Positions 34,047-41,585 of a DNA stretch of 64,000 nt are shown piece by piece. The notes beneath the pieces are model-generated. The model was not told the origin of the DNA. It saw nothing but the letters and a program-made list of their open reading frames with translations, and searched no databases. Both the position numbers and the translations under genes were made by a program. The stretch comes from DASVFB01 sp963815965 (GTDB taxonomy: Bacteria > Actinomycetota > Thermoleophilia > Gaiellales > Gaiellaceae). Numbering within the stretch: position 1 is the first letter of the stretch; each line of letters starts with the position of its first letter. The stretch is taken from NCBI GenBank assembly GCA_963815965.1, contig CAWFIT010000004.1, positions 62,001 to 126,000 of the forward strand, read 5' to 3'.

Positions 34047-35167
34047 AGCGCGGCAAGCGTAAGGGTGAACAGCACCGCGAGCGCGAGATAGACGACGGTG
34101 TCCGAGGTCACGTCGGCCAGCCGGCCGCCGCCGACGCTGCCGGCGACCTGCGACGGCGCCCAGGCGAGGTTGATGATCGCGAAGCCGAATGCGTAGTCGA
34201 GCCCGAGCACCTCGGCCTCGTCCGACGCCATCGACATTGACGGCGCCCAGAACGCGCCCAGCGCGAAGCTGCACGCGACGATCACCGCCGCGTACGTCCA
34301 CCAGCGCGCGTCGAGAGTTGCGAAGAGGATGAAGCAGACAGATGCCGCTGCAGCCGCGACGAGTAGCGGCACGATCCGGCCGCGTCGGTCCGAGATGTAG
34401 CCGACCAACGGCGCCGCCGTCGCTTCGAACGAGATCGCGACGATCCAGACGCCGCTGATCGCGAGCGCGCCTAGCCCCAGCGTGTCCAGGTGGAGGGGCG
34501 CCAGGACGCCGAGCGCGCCGAAAGAGATCGAGGGCAGCGCGACCAGCCACACCCCGGCGAGCATTCGAGGCTTAGTCAGCGCGGAGAAGAGGAGCGACAC
34601 GGGCTGGCCGCTCGGCTCGTGCTGCGACGACGTCGCGAAGGCCCACACGGCGAGCCCAAGGCCGATGCACGCGACGCCGGCAAATGTGCCCTCGATGCTC
34701 GTCACGGATGCGATCCCGCCGATCACCGGCCCGAGCATCGCGCCGAAGATCGCGACGCCCATCGCGCTTCCGATCAAGCGCCCGCGCGCGTTCGCCGGCG
34801 CGTCCGCGATCAGCCACGCGAGGCCCGCGGTCCACGAGCACGAGCTCGACGCCCCCTGGAGGAGGCGCGCGAGGACGAGTACCGATTCGCTGTGCGCGAA
34901 GCCGAAGAGGGCCGTCGTCACGGTCATGCCTCCGAGCCCGATGAGAATCGTCGGCTTGACGCCGAGCCGGGTTGCGAGGATGCCCGCCGGGATTCCCGCC
35001 AGCAGGGCACCGAGCGCGTACGACCCCGCCAGAACGCCTGCGCCGGTTTTCGACAGCCCGAGTTCCTCCGCATAGTGCGGGAGCAGCGGCGTCAGCGCCG
35101 CGTAGAACATCGTGTCGACGAGGACGACCGCGCCGACGAGGAAGAGCAGCCGTCTCACGGCCGCCAT
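34022..35167 (-). CDS. MFS transporter
   Basis: About 381 residues with twelve helices. It has PLLPHYAEELGLSKTGAGVLAGSYALGAL near the N-terminus, a conserved PAGILATRLGVKPTILIGL loop, and in the middle GASSSCSWTAGLAWLIADAPANARGRLIGSAMG. Drug-efflux-like branch; substrate unknown. Two in-frame starts are possible: ATG 35167 (MAAVRRLLF, my choice) and ATG 35194, which would fall inside the two-block element at 35184. Its 3' end overlaps the carboxylase start by 25 bases, linking the two in one operon. Confidence 0.85.
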   Translation of the reverse strand: MAAVRRLLFLVGAVVLVDTMFYAALTPLLPHYAEELGLSKTGAGVLAGSYALGALLAGIPAGILATRLGVKPTILIGLGGMTVTTALFGFAHSESVLVLARLLQGASSSCSWTAGLAWLIADAPANARGRLIGSAMGVAIFGAMLGPVIGGIASVTSIEGTFAGVACIGLGLAVWAFATSSQHEPSGQPVSLLFSALTKPRMLAGVWLVALPSISFGALGVLAPLHLDTLGLGALAISGVWIVAISFEATAAPLVGYISDRRGRIVPLLVAAAAASVCFILFATLDARWWTYAAVIVACSFALGAFWAPSMSMASDEAEVLGLDYAFGFAIINLAWAPSQVAGSVGGGRLADVTSDTVVYLALAVLFTLTLAALWRSVSSS

Positions 35168-35183
35168 TCCATCAGGCGGCTCG

Positions 35184-35225
35184 CGAAGTTCCATCGAGTG
35201 CCCATCGCGTGTCTATGGATCGGCG
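35184..35225 (+). promoter_or_regulatory. Two-block conserved element B, upstream of a small gene
   Basis: Same as the element at 26481: block 1 CGAAGTTCCATCGA, 14 bases, block 2 TC-T-ATGGATCGGCG. Spacer sequences differ almost completely, so the two blocks are what is conserved. It lies 27 bases before the small gene at 35252 and overlaps the alternative start of the divergent MFS gene. Confidence 0.5.
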
Positions 35226-35251
35226 ACGGCTCGGCGGCGAAGATCGAAGCC

Positions 35252-35503
35252 ATGTTCGAAGAACTCGATTACCGCGAGAACGACGCCATCCAGGTCTCGC
35301 TGCTCTGGAACCGCTCCGACGACAGCCTTACCGTCCGAGTTCACGACGCGAGGACGGAGGAAACGTTCGACGTGCGTGTCCAGGCGCACGAGGCGATGGA
35401 CGCGTTCTGTCATCCGTTCGCCTACGCGGCTCGGCGTGACGCAGAGGATCAGAGAGACCAGTCCGGCTTCTTCTTTTCGAGGAACGCCCTCAGGCCCTCC
35501 TGA
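35252..35503 (+). CDS. Small soluble protein of unknown function
   Basis: 83 residues: MFEELDYRENDAIQVSLLWN, then DDSLTVRVHDARTEETFDVRV and a helical AMDAFCHPFAYAAR segment. Alternating beta strands followed by a HP.AYAA motif; I believe it belongs to a small family common in actinobacteria but cannot name it. The last 18 residues run antisense through the convergent enoyl-CoA hydratase gene (55-base overlap), so the true end may be earlier and a base may be wrong there. Confidence 0.65.
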   Translation: MFEELDYRENDAIQVSLLWNRSDDSLTVRVHDARTEETFDVRVQAHEAMDAFCHPFAYAARRDAEDQRDQSGFFFSRNALRPS

Positions 35504-36195
35504 CCCTCGGCGCCGGCGCGCAGGCGGGCGGCGATCCGCGCCAGCTCCTCGCCGTCGGAGGGGCGCTCGCGCGCGAGACGCTTGGCCGCACGCGTCGCTT
35601 CTGGCCCCGACTGCAGGATCGCGCCGACGATGCGCTCGACCGTGGCATCGAGATCATCGGTCACCTCGTGCACGAGCCCGATCCGAAGCGCGGTCTCCGC
35701 GTCGAAGCGCTCGCCGGTGACGAAGAGCCGGCGCGCCGCACCTGCGCCGATCTTCGCGAACACGAACGGTGAGATGACGGCGGGAATGATCCCGAGGCGC
35801 ACTTCCGTGAAGCCGAATATCGCGTCGGGTGCGGCGAGGACGACGTCCGCGCACGCGACGAGGCCCGAGCCGCCGCCGAGCGCGAAGCCCTGCACGCGCG
35901 CGATAAGCGGAGGCGGGCAAGCGTCGACCACGGCCATCATCCGGTAAAGGCGCAGCGCGTCATCGACGTTCTCTTCGAAGCTCAGATCGATGGACGCGCG
36001 CTGCCACTCGACGTCCGCGCCCGCGCAGAAGCTCGGCCCGTCGCCCGCGAGGACGACGACGCGTGCGTCGCCGACGTCGGAGAATGCTTCGTGCAGCTCG
36101 GCAATCAGCGCTGCATCGAAGGCGTTTCGGCGCTCCGGCTTCGCGAGCGCGATGCGCAGGATGCCGCCGTCGCGCTCTACCCGAAGCCCACTCAT
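35449..36195 (-). CDS. Enoyl-CoA hydratase/isomerase family protein
   Basis: 248 residues, crotonase fold. The CoA-binding oxyanion segments read SFCAGADVEWQRAS (about 60-73) and QGFALGGGSGLVACADVVLA (about 103-122), followed by GFTEVRLGIIPAVISPFV, which carries the general-acid Glu region. In the company of the carboxylase and acyl-CoA dehydrogenase genes it is a candidate methylglutaconyl-CoA hydratase; other crotonases would look alike. ATG at 36195. Confidence 0.9.
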   Translation of the reverse strand: MSGLRVERDGGILRIALAKPERRNAFDAALIAELHEAFSDVGDARVVVLAGDGPSFCAGADVEWQRASIDLSFEENVDDALRLYRMMAVVDACPPPLIARVQGFALGGGSGLVACADVVLAAPDAIFGFTEVRLGIIPAVISPFVFAKIGAGAARRLFVTGERFDAETALRIGLVHEVTDDLDATVERIVGAILQSGPEATRAAKRLARERPSDGEELARIAARLRAGAEGQEGLRAFLEKKKPDWSL

Positions 36196-36203
36196 CGCGT
36201 CGG

Positions 36204-36213
36204 AGCTTAAGGT
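36204..36213. promoter_or_regulatory. Overlapping divergent -10 hexamers
   Basis: Minus-strand TAAGCT (36204-36209, 8 bases before the hydratase ATG) and plus-strand TAAGGT (36208-36213, 6 bases before the DapA-family ATG) share two bases, so RNA polymerase cannot occupy both at once. This is the tightest divergent pair in the window. Confidence 0.45.
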
Positions 36214-36219
36214 CTGGTC

Positions 36220-37038
36220 ATGGCGCAGACGTACGCAGCGGCGCTGACACCGCTCCGCGACGGCGGGTTCGAGCTGGACGACGACGCGTTCATTCCGTAC
36301 CTGGACTTCCTTCAGGACGGCGGCGTCGACGGGATCCTCGCGCTCGGCACGACCGGCGAAGGGATCCTGCTCTCGGCCGAAGAGCGGATGCGCGCGACGG
36401 AGCTCTTCCTCGACGGCCCGCTCGACGTGATCGTCCACTGCGGTGCGCAGACGACGCTCGCGACGGTCGAGCTCGCCACGCACGCCGCGAAGCGGGACGC
36501 CGGGGGCGTCGCCGTGATCGCGCCGCCGTACTTCCAGCTCGACGAGCAAGCGCTGCTCGCTCACTTCGAGGCGGCGGCGCGCGCGTGCGAGCCGCTGCCG
36601 TTCTACGTCTACGAGTTCGCGCGCGCGAGCGGGTATGCCGTGCCGCCCGACCTGATCGAGGAGCTCCGCGACCGTGCGCCGAACCTCGTCGGGATGAAGG
36701 TCTCGGACACGCCCTGGGATGCGTTCCGGCCGTACCTGCTCGAGGGTCTCCGTGTGTTCGTCGGCCCCGAGTCGCTAATCGCGCAGGGGCTCGAGCACGG
36801 TGCAGCGGGCGCCGTGTCGGCCGTCGCGAGCGCCTTCCCCGAAAAAGTCGTCGCCGTCGACCCGCGCTTGCACGAGATCCGCGCCGCGATCGAGCGCTTC
36901 CCGAGGCACGCTGCGCTCAAGCGCATCGCGGCGCGGCGAGGCGTGCCGATGAGCGAGGACGTGCGTGCGCCGCTGCGGGGCCTCACTGCGGAGGAGCGAA
37001 CGGAGCTGGACGCATGGCTCGACGCAGAATTGTCGTAG
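36220..37038 (+). CDS. Dihydrodipicolinate synthase/N-acetylneuraminate lyase family aldolase
   Basis: 272 residues, TIM-barrel class I aldolase. GTTGEG pyruvate-carboxylate loop (ALGTTGEGILLSAEE), catalytic Tyr in PFYVYEFAR and Schiff-base Lys in LVGMKVSD (about 155). Slightly short for DapA (usually about 290). Because an FAD oxidase follows with a 25-base overlap, a catabolic role (hydroxyproline or sugar-acid cleavage) is more likely than lysine synthesis; that is inference. Confidence 0.88.
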   Translation: MAQTYAAALTPLRDGGFELDDDAFIPYLDFLQDGGVDGILALGTTGEGILLSAEERMRATELFLDGPLDVIVHCGAQTTLATVELATHAAKRDAGGVAVIAPPYFQLDEQALLAHFEAAARACEPLPFYVYEFARASGYAVPPDLIEELRDRAPNLVGMKVSDTPWDAFRPYLLEGLRVFVGPESLIAQGLEHGAAGAVSAVASAFPEKVVAVDPRLHEIRAAIERFPRHAALKRIAARRGVPMSEDVRAPLRGLTAEERTELDAWLDAELS

Positions 37039-38060
37039 CAGGCGCCGGCGCCGTCGGTGCCTCGATCGCGTACCACCTCGCGTTGCTCGGCGCGGACGAC
37101 GTCGTCGTCTGCGACACGGGGGAGGTCGCATCGGGCGCCACGGGCAAGGCGATGGGCGGCGTGCGCCAGCAGTTCTCGACGGTCGTGGAGGTCCGGCTCG
37201 CGCAGGCGTCGATCGACTTCTTCCGCGAACTGGGAACGCCGTTCTTCGACCAGGTCGGCTACCTCTTCCTCGCAACCACGGAGGCGGGGCTCGAACGGTT
37301 GCGCACCCGTGCCGAGCTGCAGCGCAGCCTGGGCGTGCCCGTGGAGGAAGTCGATGCGGCGGAGGTGCAGGGGCTCCGCACCGACGACGTGGTCGGCGCG
37401 GTGATCTGTCGCGAGGACGGGGTAGCCGATCCCCCCGGAGCCGCGCGCGAGCTCGCGCGTCGCGCCGCAGAGCGTGGGGTGGAGGTACGCGAGCACACGG
37501 ACGCGCGCGACGTCGAGGCGGAGGTGCTCGTCGTCGCCTGCGGCTGGCAGTCGGCCGAGCTGTTCCCGGAGCTGCCGATTCGTCCGCTCGTGCGCCAGCT
37601 CGTCGACGTCGGCCCGATCGACGCCTTGCCCGAGACGCTGCCAATGGTCGTGGAGGAGGAGACGACATTCCACTTCCGCCGCCGCGGCGCGTGCCTGCGG
37701 CTCGCGTACCGCGAGCCCACCGCTCGGTGGTCGAGCGACCAGGTGGTCGACGATGAGCTCGTCGACGACGTCCGCGAGCGTCTCGCGTATCGCTACCCGC
37801 CGGCGGCGGCCGCGCCGGTCGAGCGCGCGTGGGCCGGTCTCTACGACATGACGCCGGACGCGCATCCGATCATCGGCCCCCTGCGCGACGACGTGTACGT
37901 CGCGGCCGGGTTCAGCGGTCACGGCTTCATGCAATCGCCTGCGGTCGGACACGCCGTGGCGGAGGAGTTGCTGGGCCTCGAGCCAACGTTCGACCTCGCG
38001 CCCTACCGGCTCGAGCGCTTCTCGGGCGACGAGGTCTTCCCCGAGGAGCTCGTGCTCTAG
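37014..38060 (+). CDS. FAD-dependent amino-acid oxidase (DAO family)
   Basis: 348 residues. FAD dinucleotide fold RRIVVAGAGAVGASIAYHLA at the N-terminus, then GEVASGATGKAMGGVRQQFSTVVEVRLAQ, and a C-terminal FAD contact YVAAGFSGHGFMQSPAVGHAVAEELLG. Resembles sarcosine oxidase beta/glycine oxidase-like enzymes. ATG at 37014 lies inside the aldolase gene. Coupled to a DapA-family aldolase it could degrade hydroxyproline or a related amine, which is an inference. Confidence 0.88.
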   Translation: MARRRIVVAGAGAVGASIAYHLALLGADDVVVCDTGEVASGATGKAMGGVRQQFSTVVEVRLAQASIDFFRELGTPFFDQVGYLFLATTEAGLERLRTRAELQRSLGVPVEEVDAAEVQGLRTDDVVGAVICREDGVADPPGAARELARRAAERGVEVREHTDARDVEAEVLVVACGWQSAELFPELPIRPLVRQLVDVGPIDALPETLPMVVEEETTFHFRRRGACLRLAYREPTARWSSDQVVDDELVDDVRERLAYRYPPAAAAPVERAWAGLYDMTPDAHPIIGPLRDDVYVAAGFSGHGFMQSPAVGHAVAEELLGLEPTFDLAPYRLERFSGDEVFPEELVL

Positions 38061-38206
38061 GCTGACTGAGGCTCGGGAAGTTTCGCGATCAGCTGCTTGA
38101 GGCTGCGCAGGACATCGGCCTCGTCGTGGCCGAAGTCGTCGAGATACGAGTGCAGCGCGGCGCGCAGCAGGCGCAGTTCGTCGTCCGTCAACTCAATCGT
38201 GTGCAT
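38057..38206 (-). CDS. 49-residue acidic helical protein
   Basis: A short reading frame from ATG 38206 encodes MHTIELTDDELRLLRAALHS, YLDDFGHDEADVLRSLKQLI and AKLPEPQSA. It is helical, acidic and amphipathic, with a DDE..LLR...HSYL..FGH pattern that does not look like chance. A -10-like TAGGCT (38213-38218 on the minus strand) lies 6 bases upstream of the start. Its stop overlaps the stop of the oxidase gene on the opposite strand. Confidence 0.7.
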   Translation of the reverse strand: MHTIELTDDELRLLRAALHSYLDDFGHDEADVLRSLKQLIAKLPEPQSA

Positions 38207-38212
38207 TGGAGC

Positions 38213-38218
38213 AGCCTA
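38213..38218 (-). promoter_or_regulatory. Putative -10 hexamer of the 49-residue gene
   Basis: Minus-strand TAGGCT ends 6 bases before the ATG at 38206; leaderless layout. Confidence 0.4.
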
Positions 38219-38578
38219 ACCCCAGGGAGGCGGTTCGTACGGCGTGTCGATCGGCGCGCCGAATGCGATGAACTCGATTCCCTCCGGCCCCGCGACCGGC
38301 AGGCGGACCGCCGTCGGATCGACGCGGACGAAGCGCCCAGGCTTCAGCTCGAGCTCCTCGCCCTCAACGTGCATCGTCCCCGAGCCCTTGACGACGAAGT
38401 ACACCTCCTCCTGCATCGACTCCTCGTGGCTGTGCTCGCGACCCGACTGATTCGGCGGCAGGACGAAGTAGTTGAAGCCGAACGCGCGTGCGCCGAGCGC
38501 GCGCCGCGTCTTGCGGACCGCGCCTCCGGGCCCTTCGCCCTCGAGGCTGCCGACGTCGACGTACGAGAACGAGCTCAT
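38216..38578 (-). CDS. Cupin-domain protein
   Basis: 120 residues, one cupin barrel. Motif 1 is FNYFVLPPNQSGREHSHEESMQEEVYFVVKGSGTMHVEGEE, holding His, His and Glu for a metal; motif 2 (PGRFVRVDPTAVRLPVAGPEGIEFIAFG) is metal-poor. Likely a small metal-dependent enzyme or sugar-binding protein. A -10-like TACAGT (38585-38590, minus strand) lies 6 bases before the ATG. Confidence 0.85.
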   Translation of the reverse strand: MSSFSYVDVGSLEGEGPGGAVRKTRRALGARAFGFNYFVLPPNQSGREHSHEESMQEEVYFVVKGSGTMHVEGEELELKPGRFVRVDPTAVRLPVAGPEGIEFIAFGAPIDTPYEPPPWG

Positions 38579-38584
38579 TTGGGC

Positions 38585-38590
38585 ACTGTA
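38585..38590 (-). promoter_or_regulatory. Putative -10 hexamer of the cupin gene
   Basis: Minus-strand TACAGT ends 6 bases before the cupin ATG at 38578; leaderless layout. Confidence 0.4.
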
Positions 38591-38591
38591 G

Positions 38592-38798
38592 TCATCCGCC
38601 GCGCCGACGCTCGAGCCGGTCGAGGAACGCTCGACGCAGCTGTTCGCCTCGCTCGAGCACGTTCCGGTCGCGCGGTCGCCGTGGAGGCAGCTTGAGCACA
38701 GTCACGTCGGCCGAGCGGTCGCCATAGGAGTGCTTGTACGCCTCGGCCTCGCCGATCGGCTCGGCGCGCTGCTTGCTCCGCCGGCGAAGCAGGCGCAC
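38592..38798 (-). CDS. Small basic protein downstream of the carboxyltransferase
   Basis: 68 residues from GTG 38798, two bases after the carboxyltransferase stop. Contains EAEAYKHSYGDRSADVTVLKLPPRRPRDR and a basic helical C-terminus (LRRAFLDRLERRRG). The central motif (EAYA.SYG.R..DV.V..LPPRRPR) looks family-like, and I recall similar short genes next to acyl-CoA carboxylase genes, possibly a small subunit such as the actinobacterial epsilon. Function unproven. Confidence 0.65.
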   Translation of the reverse strand: MRLLRRRSKQRAEPIGEAEAYKHSYGDRSADVTVLKLPPRRPRDRNVLERGEQLRRAFLDRLERRRGG

Positions 38799-38800
38799 CG

Positions 38801-40360
38801 CTACATCCGGAAGACGCCGAAGGTCGTCTCGGGAATCGGCGCGTTCAGCGCCGCTGAGATCCCGAGCGCGAGCACGCGGCGGGTGTCGAGCGGGTCGATG
38901 ATCCCGTCGTCCCACAGCCGCGCCGTCGAGTAGTACGGGCTGCCTTCCGCTTCGTACTTGGCGCGGATCTCATCGGGGTCCGCGTCGCCGACCATCGTGA
39001 GGACGGTTGCGGCCTGGTCGCCGCCCATCACCGAGATGCGTGCGTTCGGCCACATCCACAGCTGGCGCGGCTCGTACGCGCGGCCGCACATCGCGTAGTT
39101 GCCGGCGCCGAACGAGCCGCCTGTGACGACGGTGAACTTCGGCACCTGCGCGTTGGCGACGGCCATGACGAGCTTGGCGCCGTCTCGCGCGATCCCGCCG
39201 GCTTCGTACTCCTTGCCGACCATGAACCCGGTGATGTTCTGGAGGAATACGAGCGGCACCTTGCGCTTGCACGCGAGCTCGATGAAGTGGGCGCCCTTCT
39301 GCGCCGACTCGGCAAACAGGACGCCGTTGTTCGCGAGAATTCCGATCGGAAAGCCCTCGACGCGCGCCCAGCCGCAGACGAGGGTCTCGCCGTAGAGCGC
39401 CTTGAACTCGTCGAGACGCGAGCCGTCGACGATGCGCGCGATCAGCTCGCGCGGGTCGACCTGGTGGCGGAAGTCCTCGGGGACGAGGCCGTACAGCTCG
39501 GACGGGTCCGCAAGCGGCGGGTCCGGGCGGGCGATGTCCCAGGGACTGTCCCTCGGACCTGTCTGGAAATTCGCGACGACGCGCCGCGCGATCGCGAGCG
39601 CGTGGTCGTCCGACGTCGCGTAGTGATCGGCGACTCCGCTCTTCCGGGCGTGGACGTCCGCGCCTCCGAGCTCCTCCGCGGTTACGTCCTGTCCGGTCGC
39701 TGCCTTCACGAGCGGCGGCCCGCCGATGAAGATCGTCCCTGTGCCGCGGACGATGATCGTCTCGTCGCTCATCGCAGGCACGTACGCGCCGCCGGCGGTG
39801 CACGATCCCATCACGGCCGCGATCTGCGGAATGCCGAGTGAGGACATCTGGGCCTGGTTGAAGAAGATCCGCCCGAAGTGGTCGCGGTCCGGGAAGACCT
39901 CCGCCTGGAGAGGCAGGAACGCTCCGCCGGAGTCGACGAGGTAGAGGCATGGCAGCCGGTTCTGTAGAGCGACCTCCTGTGCGCGCAAATGCTTCTTCAC
40001 CGTGAGCGGGAAGTAGGTGCCGCCCTTCACCGTCGCATCGTTCGCGACGATCACGCACTGCCGTCCCTCGACGACGCCGATCCCGGTGACGATGCCTGCG
40101 CCGGGCGCTTGTCCGTCGTAGAGATCCCATGCGGCGAGGGCGTTCAGCTCGAGAAAGGCGGAGTCAGGATCGATCAGCCGGTCGATGCGCTCGCGAGCGG
40201 TCAGCTTGCCCCGCTCGCGGTGGCGGGCGAGCGCCTTCGCGCCGCCCCCGGCCGCAACCTGTGCACTGCGCTCGCGCAGCTCCTCGACGAGCTGCGTCAT
40301 CCGCCCGTGCCGCGCGCCGAACGTATCGTCGCGCTGCGCCTGCGACGTGAGGACCGTCAC
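38801..40360 (-). CDS. mccB: Acyl-CoA carboxylase beta subunit, methylcrotonyl-CoA carboxylase-like
   Basis: 519 residues, carboxyltransferase. The segments GGTYFPLTVKKHLRAQEVAL, NRLPCLYLVDSGGAFLPLQAEVFPDRDHFGRIFFNQAQMS and MGSCTAGGAYVPAMSDE match the methylcrotonyl-CoA carboxylase beta subgroup more closely than propionyl- or acetyl-CoA types. The C-terminal half has VFLQNITGFMVGKEYEAGGIARDGAKLV. A second palindrome family lies at 39535-39559, read as TGPRDSP in the variable linker between the two halves. Last residues FGVFRM. Confidence 0.92.
   Translation of the reverse strand: MTVLTSQAQRDDTFGARHGRMTQLVEELRERSAQVAAGGGAKALARHRERGKLTARERIDRLIDPDSAFLELNALAAWDLYDGQAPGAGIVTGIGVVEGRQCVIVANDATVKGGTYFPLTVKKHLRAQEVALQNRLPCLYLVDSGGAFLPLQAEVFPDRDHFGRIFFNQAQMSSLGIPQIAAVMGSCTAGGAYVPAMSDETIIVRGTGTIFIGGPPLVKAATGQDVTAEELGGADVHARKSGVADHYATSDDHALAIARRVVANFQTGPRDSPWDIARPDPPLADPSELYGLVPEDFRHQVDPRELIARIVDGSRLDEFKALYGETLVCGWARVEGFPIGILANNGVLFAESAQKGAHFIELACKRKVPLVFLQNITGFMVGKEYEAGGIARDGAKLVMAVANAQVPKFTVVTGGSFGAGNYAMCGRAYEPRQLWMWPNARISVMGGDQAATVLTMVGDADPDEIRAKYEAEGSPYYSTARLWDDGIIDPLDTRRVLALGISAALNAPIPETTFGVFRM
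39535..39559 (-). repeat. Second intragenic palindrome family (in mccB)
   Basis: The 25-base stretch has a perfect 13-base centre (AGGGAC-T-GTCCCT) and outer arms TGTCC and GGACC, each separated by one base. Its length and layout match the other repeat family, but the centre differs. On the coding strand it gives TGPRDSP just before PWD, at the junction of the two crotonase-like lobes. Confidence 0.65.
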
Positions 40361-41562
40361 GGGTTGAGCCTATCGCTGTGCGCGGTCGATTCCCGCATGC
40401 GCGCGGCGAGCTCGTTCGTGAGCTGGCCGCGCCGCAATCGCCAGCGCCAGTTTCCTGAAGACGTGCCTGGCCGGTTCATGCGGCTATCGCTCCCGAGCTC
40501 GAGCACGTCCTGGGCGGGGATGATCGACAGCGCGGGCCGCGACGCGTGGGCGAGCTCGATCAGGCTCCAGGCGGGCGTGCCGGTATCGAGCCCTGTCCTC
40601 TCGCGCAGGCGCTGCGGCATCGATTCGAACCAGCCGCGGGCCGTGTCGGTGTCGTGGGTCGACGTGTAGATGACGGACTGCTGCTCGTGGTTCTCGAGTC
40701 GGTGCGGGCTGCTTGACGGGCCGTCGAACGCCCACTGCAGGACGATCATTCCGGGGAGACCGAGTTGTTTGCGGAGCTGGACGACCGCCGGAGTGATCAC
40801 GCCGAGGTCCTCGGCGACGAGCGGCACCTCGCCCAGTGCGTCCGTGACCGCATGAAAGAGCTCGGCGCCGGGCCCGCGCCGCCAGTGCCCGCGCCGCGCG
40901 GTCCGGTGCGACTCCGGAATCGCCCAGTACGAGACAAAGCCGCGGAAGTGGTCGAGGCGCGTCATGTCGACGAGCTCGAACGCCCGCCGGACGCGCTCGA
41001 TCCACCACCGGTACCCAGTTGCCCGGTGCTCGGCCCAGTCGTACAGCGGATTGCCCCAGTGCTGACCGCTCGCCGACAGGTCGTCCGGCGGCGCACCCGC
41101 GACCTCGCCGGTGCTGAAGAGCTCCGGGTGCGCGAGATGCTCGGCGCTTCCCGCGGCAACGTAGATCGGGATGTCGCCGAAGATGCGCATGTTGCGCTTG
41201 TGCGCGTAGTCGCGCAGCGCCGACCACTCGCGCTCGAAGCGAACCTGGTCGGCAAGCGCGCCGCTCCCGGTGAACGACGCCCACTCGCCGGCCCAGAACG
41301 GATGGCGTGCGACGAACTCCTCGACCTCGTCTGCCGTCACACGCGCGCGCGGCTCGGCGAGCAGCATCGGCGAGCCCGCGAACGCAGACGACGCGTTGTA
41401 AGGCGAGCCGGAGGCGTCGGCGGGCCCGAGCGGCAGCACCTGCCACCACGACTGCCCCGCCGCCTCCAGCCAGTCAACGAAGCGATACGCCTCCTCGCCG
41501 AGCCGGCCGCCCGGCAGCGACGTGGGATGGAGCAGGATTCCACTTGCGCGTTTGAGCCTCAC
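40357..41562 (-). CDS. malQ: 4-alpha-glucanotransferase (compact)
   Basis: About 401 residues, GH77. Catalytic segments: GDIPIYVA, DMTRLDHFRGFVSYW (nucleophile Asp), LVAEDLGVITPAV (acid Glu) and STHDTDTARGW. N-terminus RASGILLHPTSLPG is typical, but the protein is about 80-100 residues shorter than usual; the region between the WA.F and VRFEREWSALRDYAH segments is contracted. GTG at 41562 chosen as start. Transfers maltodextrin units within the alpha-glucan network encoded to the right. Its GTG and the glgE ATG are 23 bases apart, divergent. Confidence 0.88.
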   Translation of the reverse strand: MRLKRASGILLHPTSLPGGRLGEEAYRFVDWLEAAGQSWWQVLPLGPADASGSPYNASSAFAGSPMLLAEPRARVTADEVEEFVARHPFWAGEWASFTGSGALADQVRFEREWSALRDYAHKRNMRIFGDIPIYVAAGSAEHLAHPELFSTGEVAGAPPDDLSASGQHWGNPLYDWAEHRATGYRWWIERVRRAFELVDMTRLDHFRGFVSYWAIPESHRTARRGHWRRGPGAELFHAVTDALGEVPLVAEDLGVITPAVVQLRKQLGLPGMIVLQWAFDGPSSSPHRLENHEQQSVIYTSTHDTDTARGWFESMPQRLRERTGLDTGTPAWSLIELAHASRPALSIIPAQDVLELGSDSRMNRPGTSSGNWRWRLRRGQLTNELAARMRESTAHSDRLNP

Positions 41563-41585
41563 GACCTGCGAAAGTCTCACGCCCA

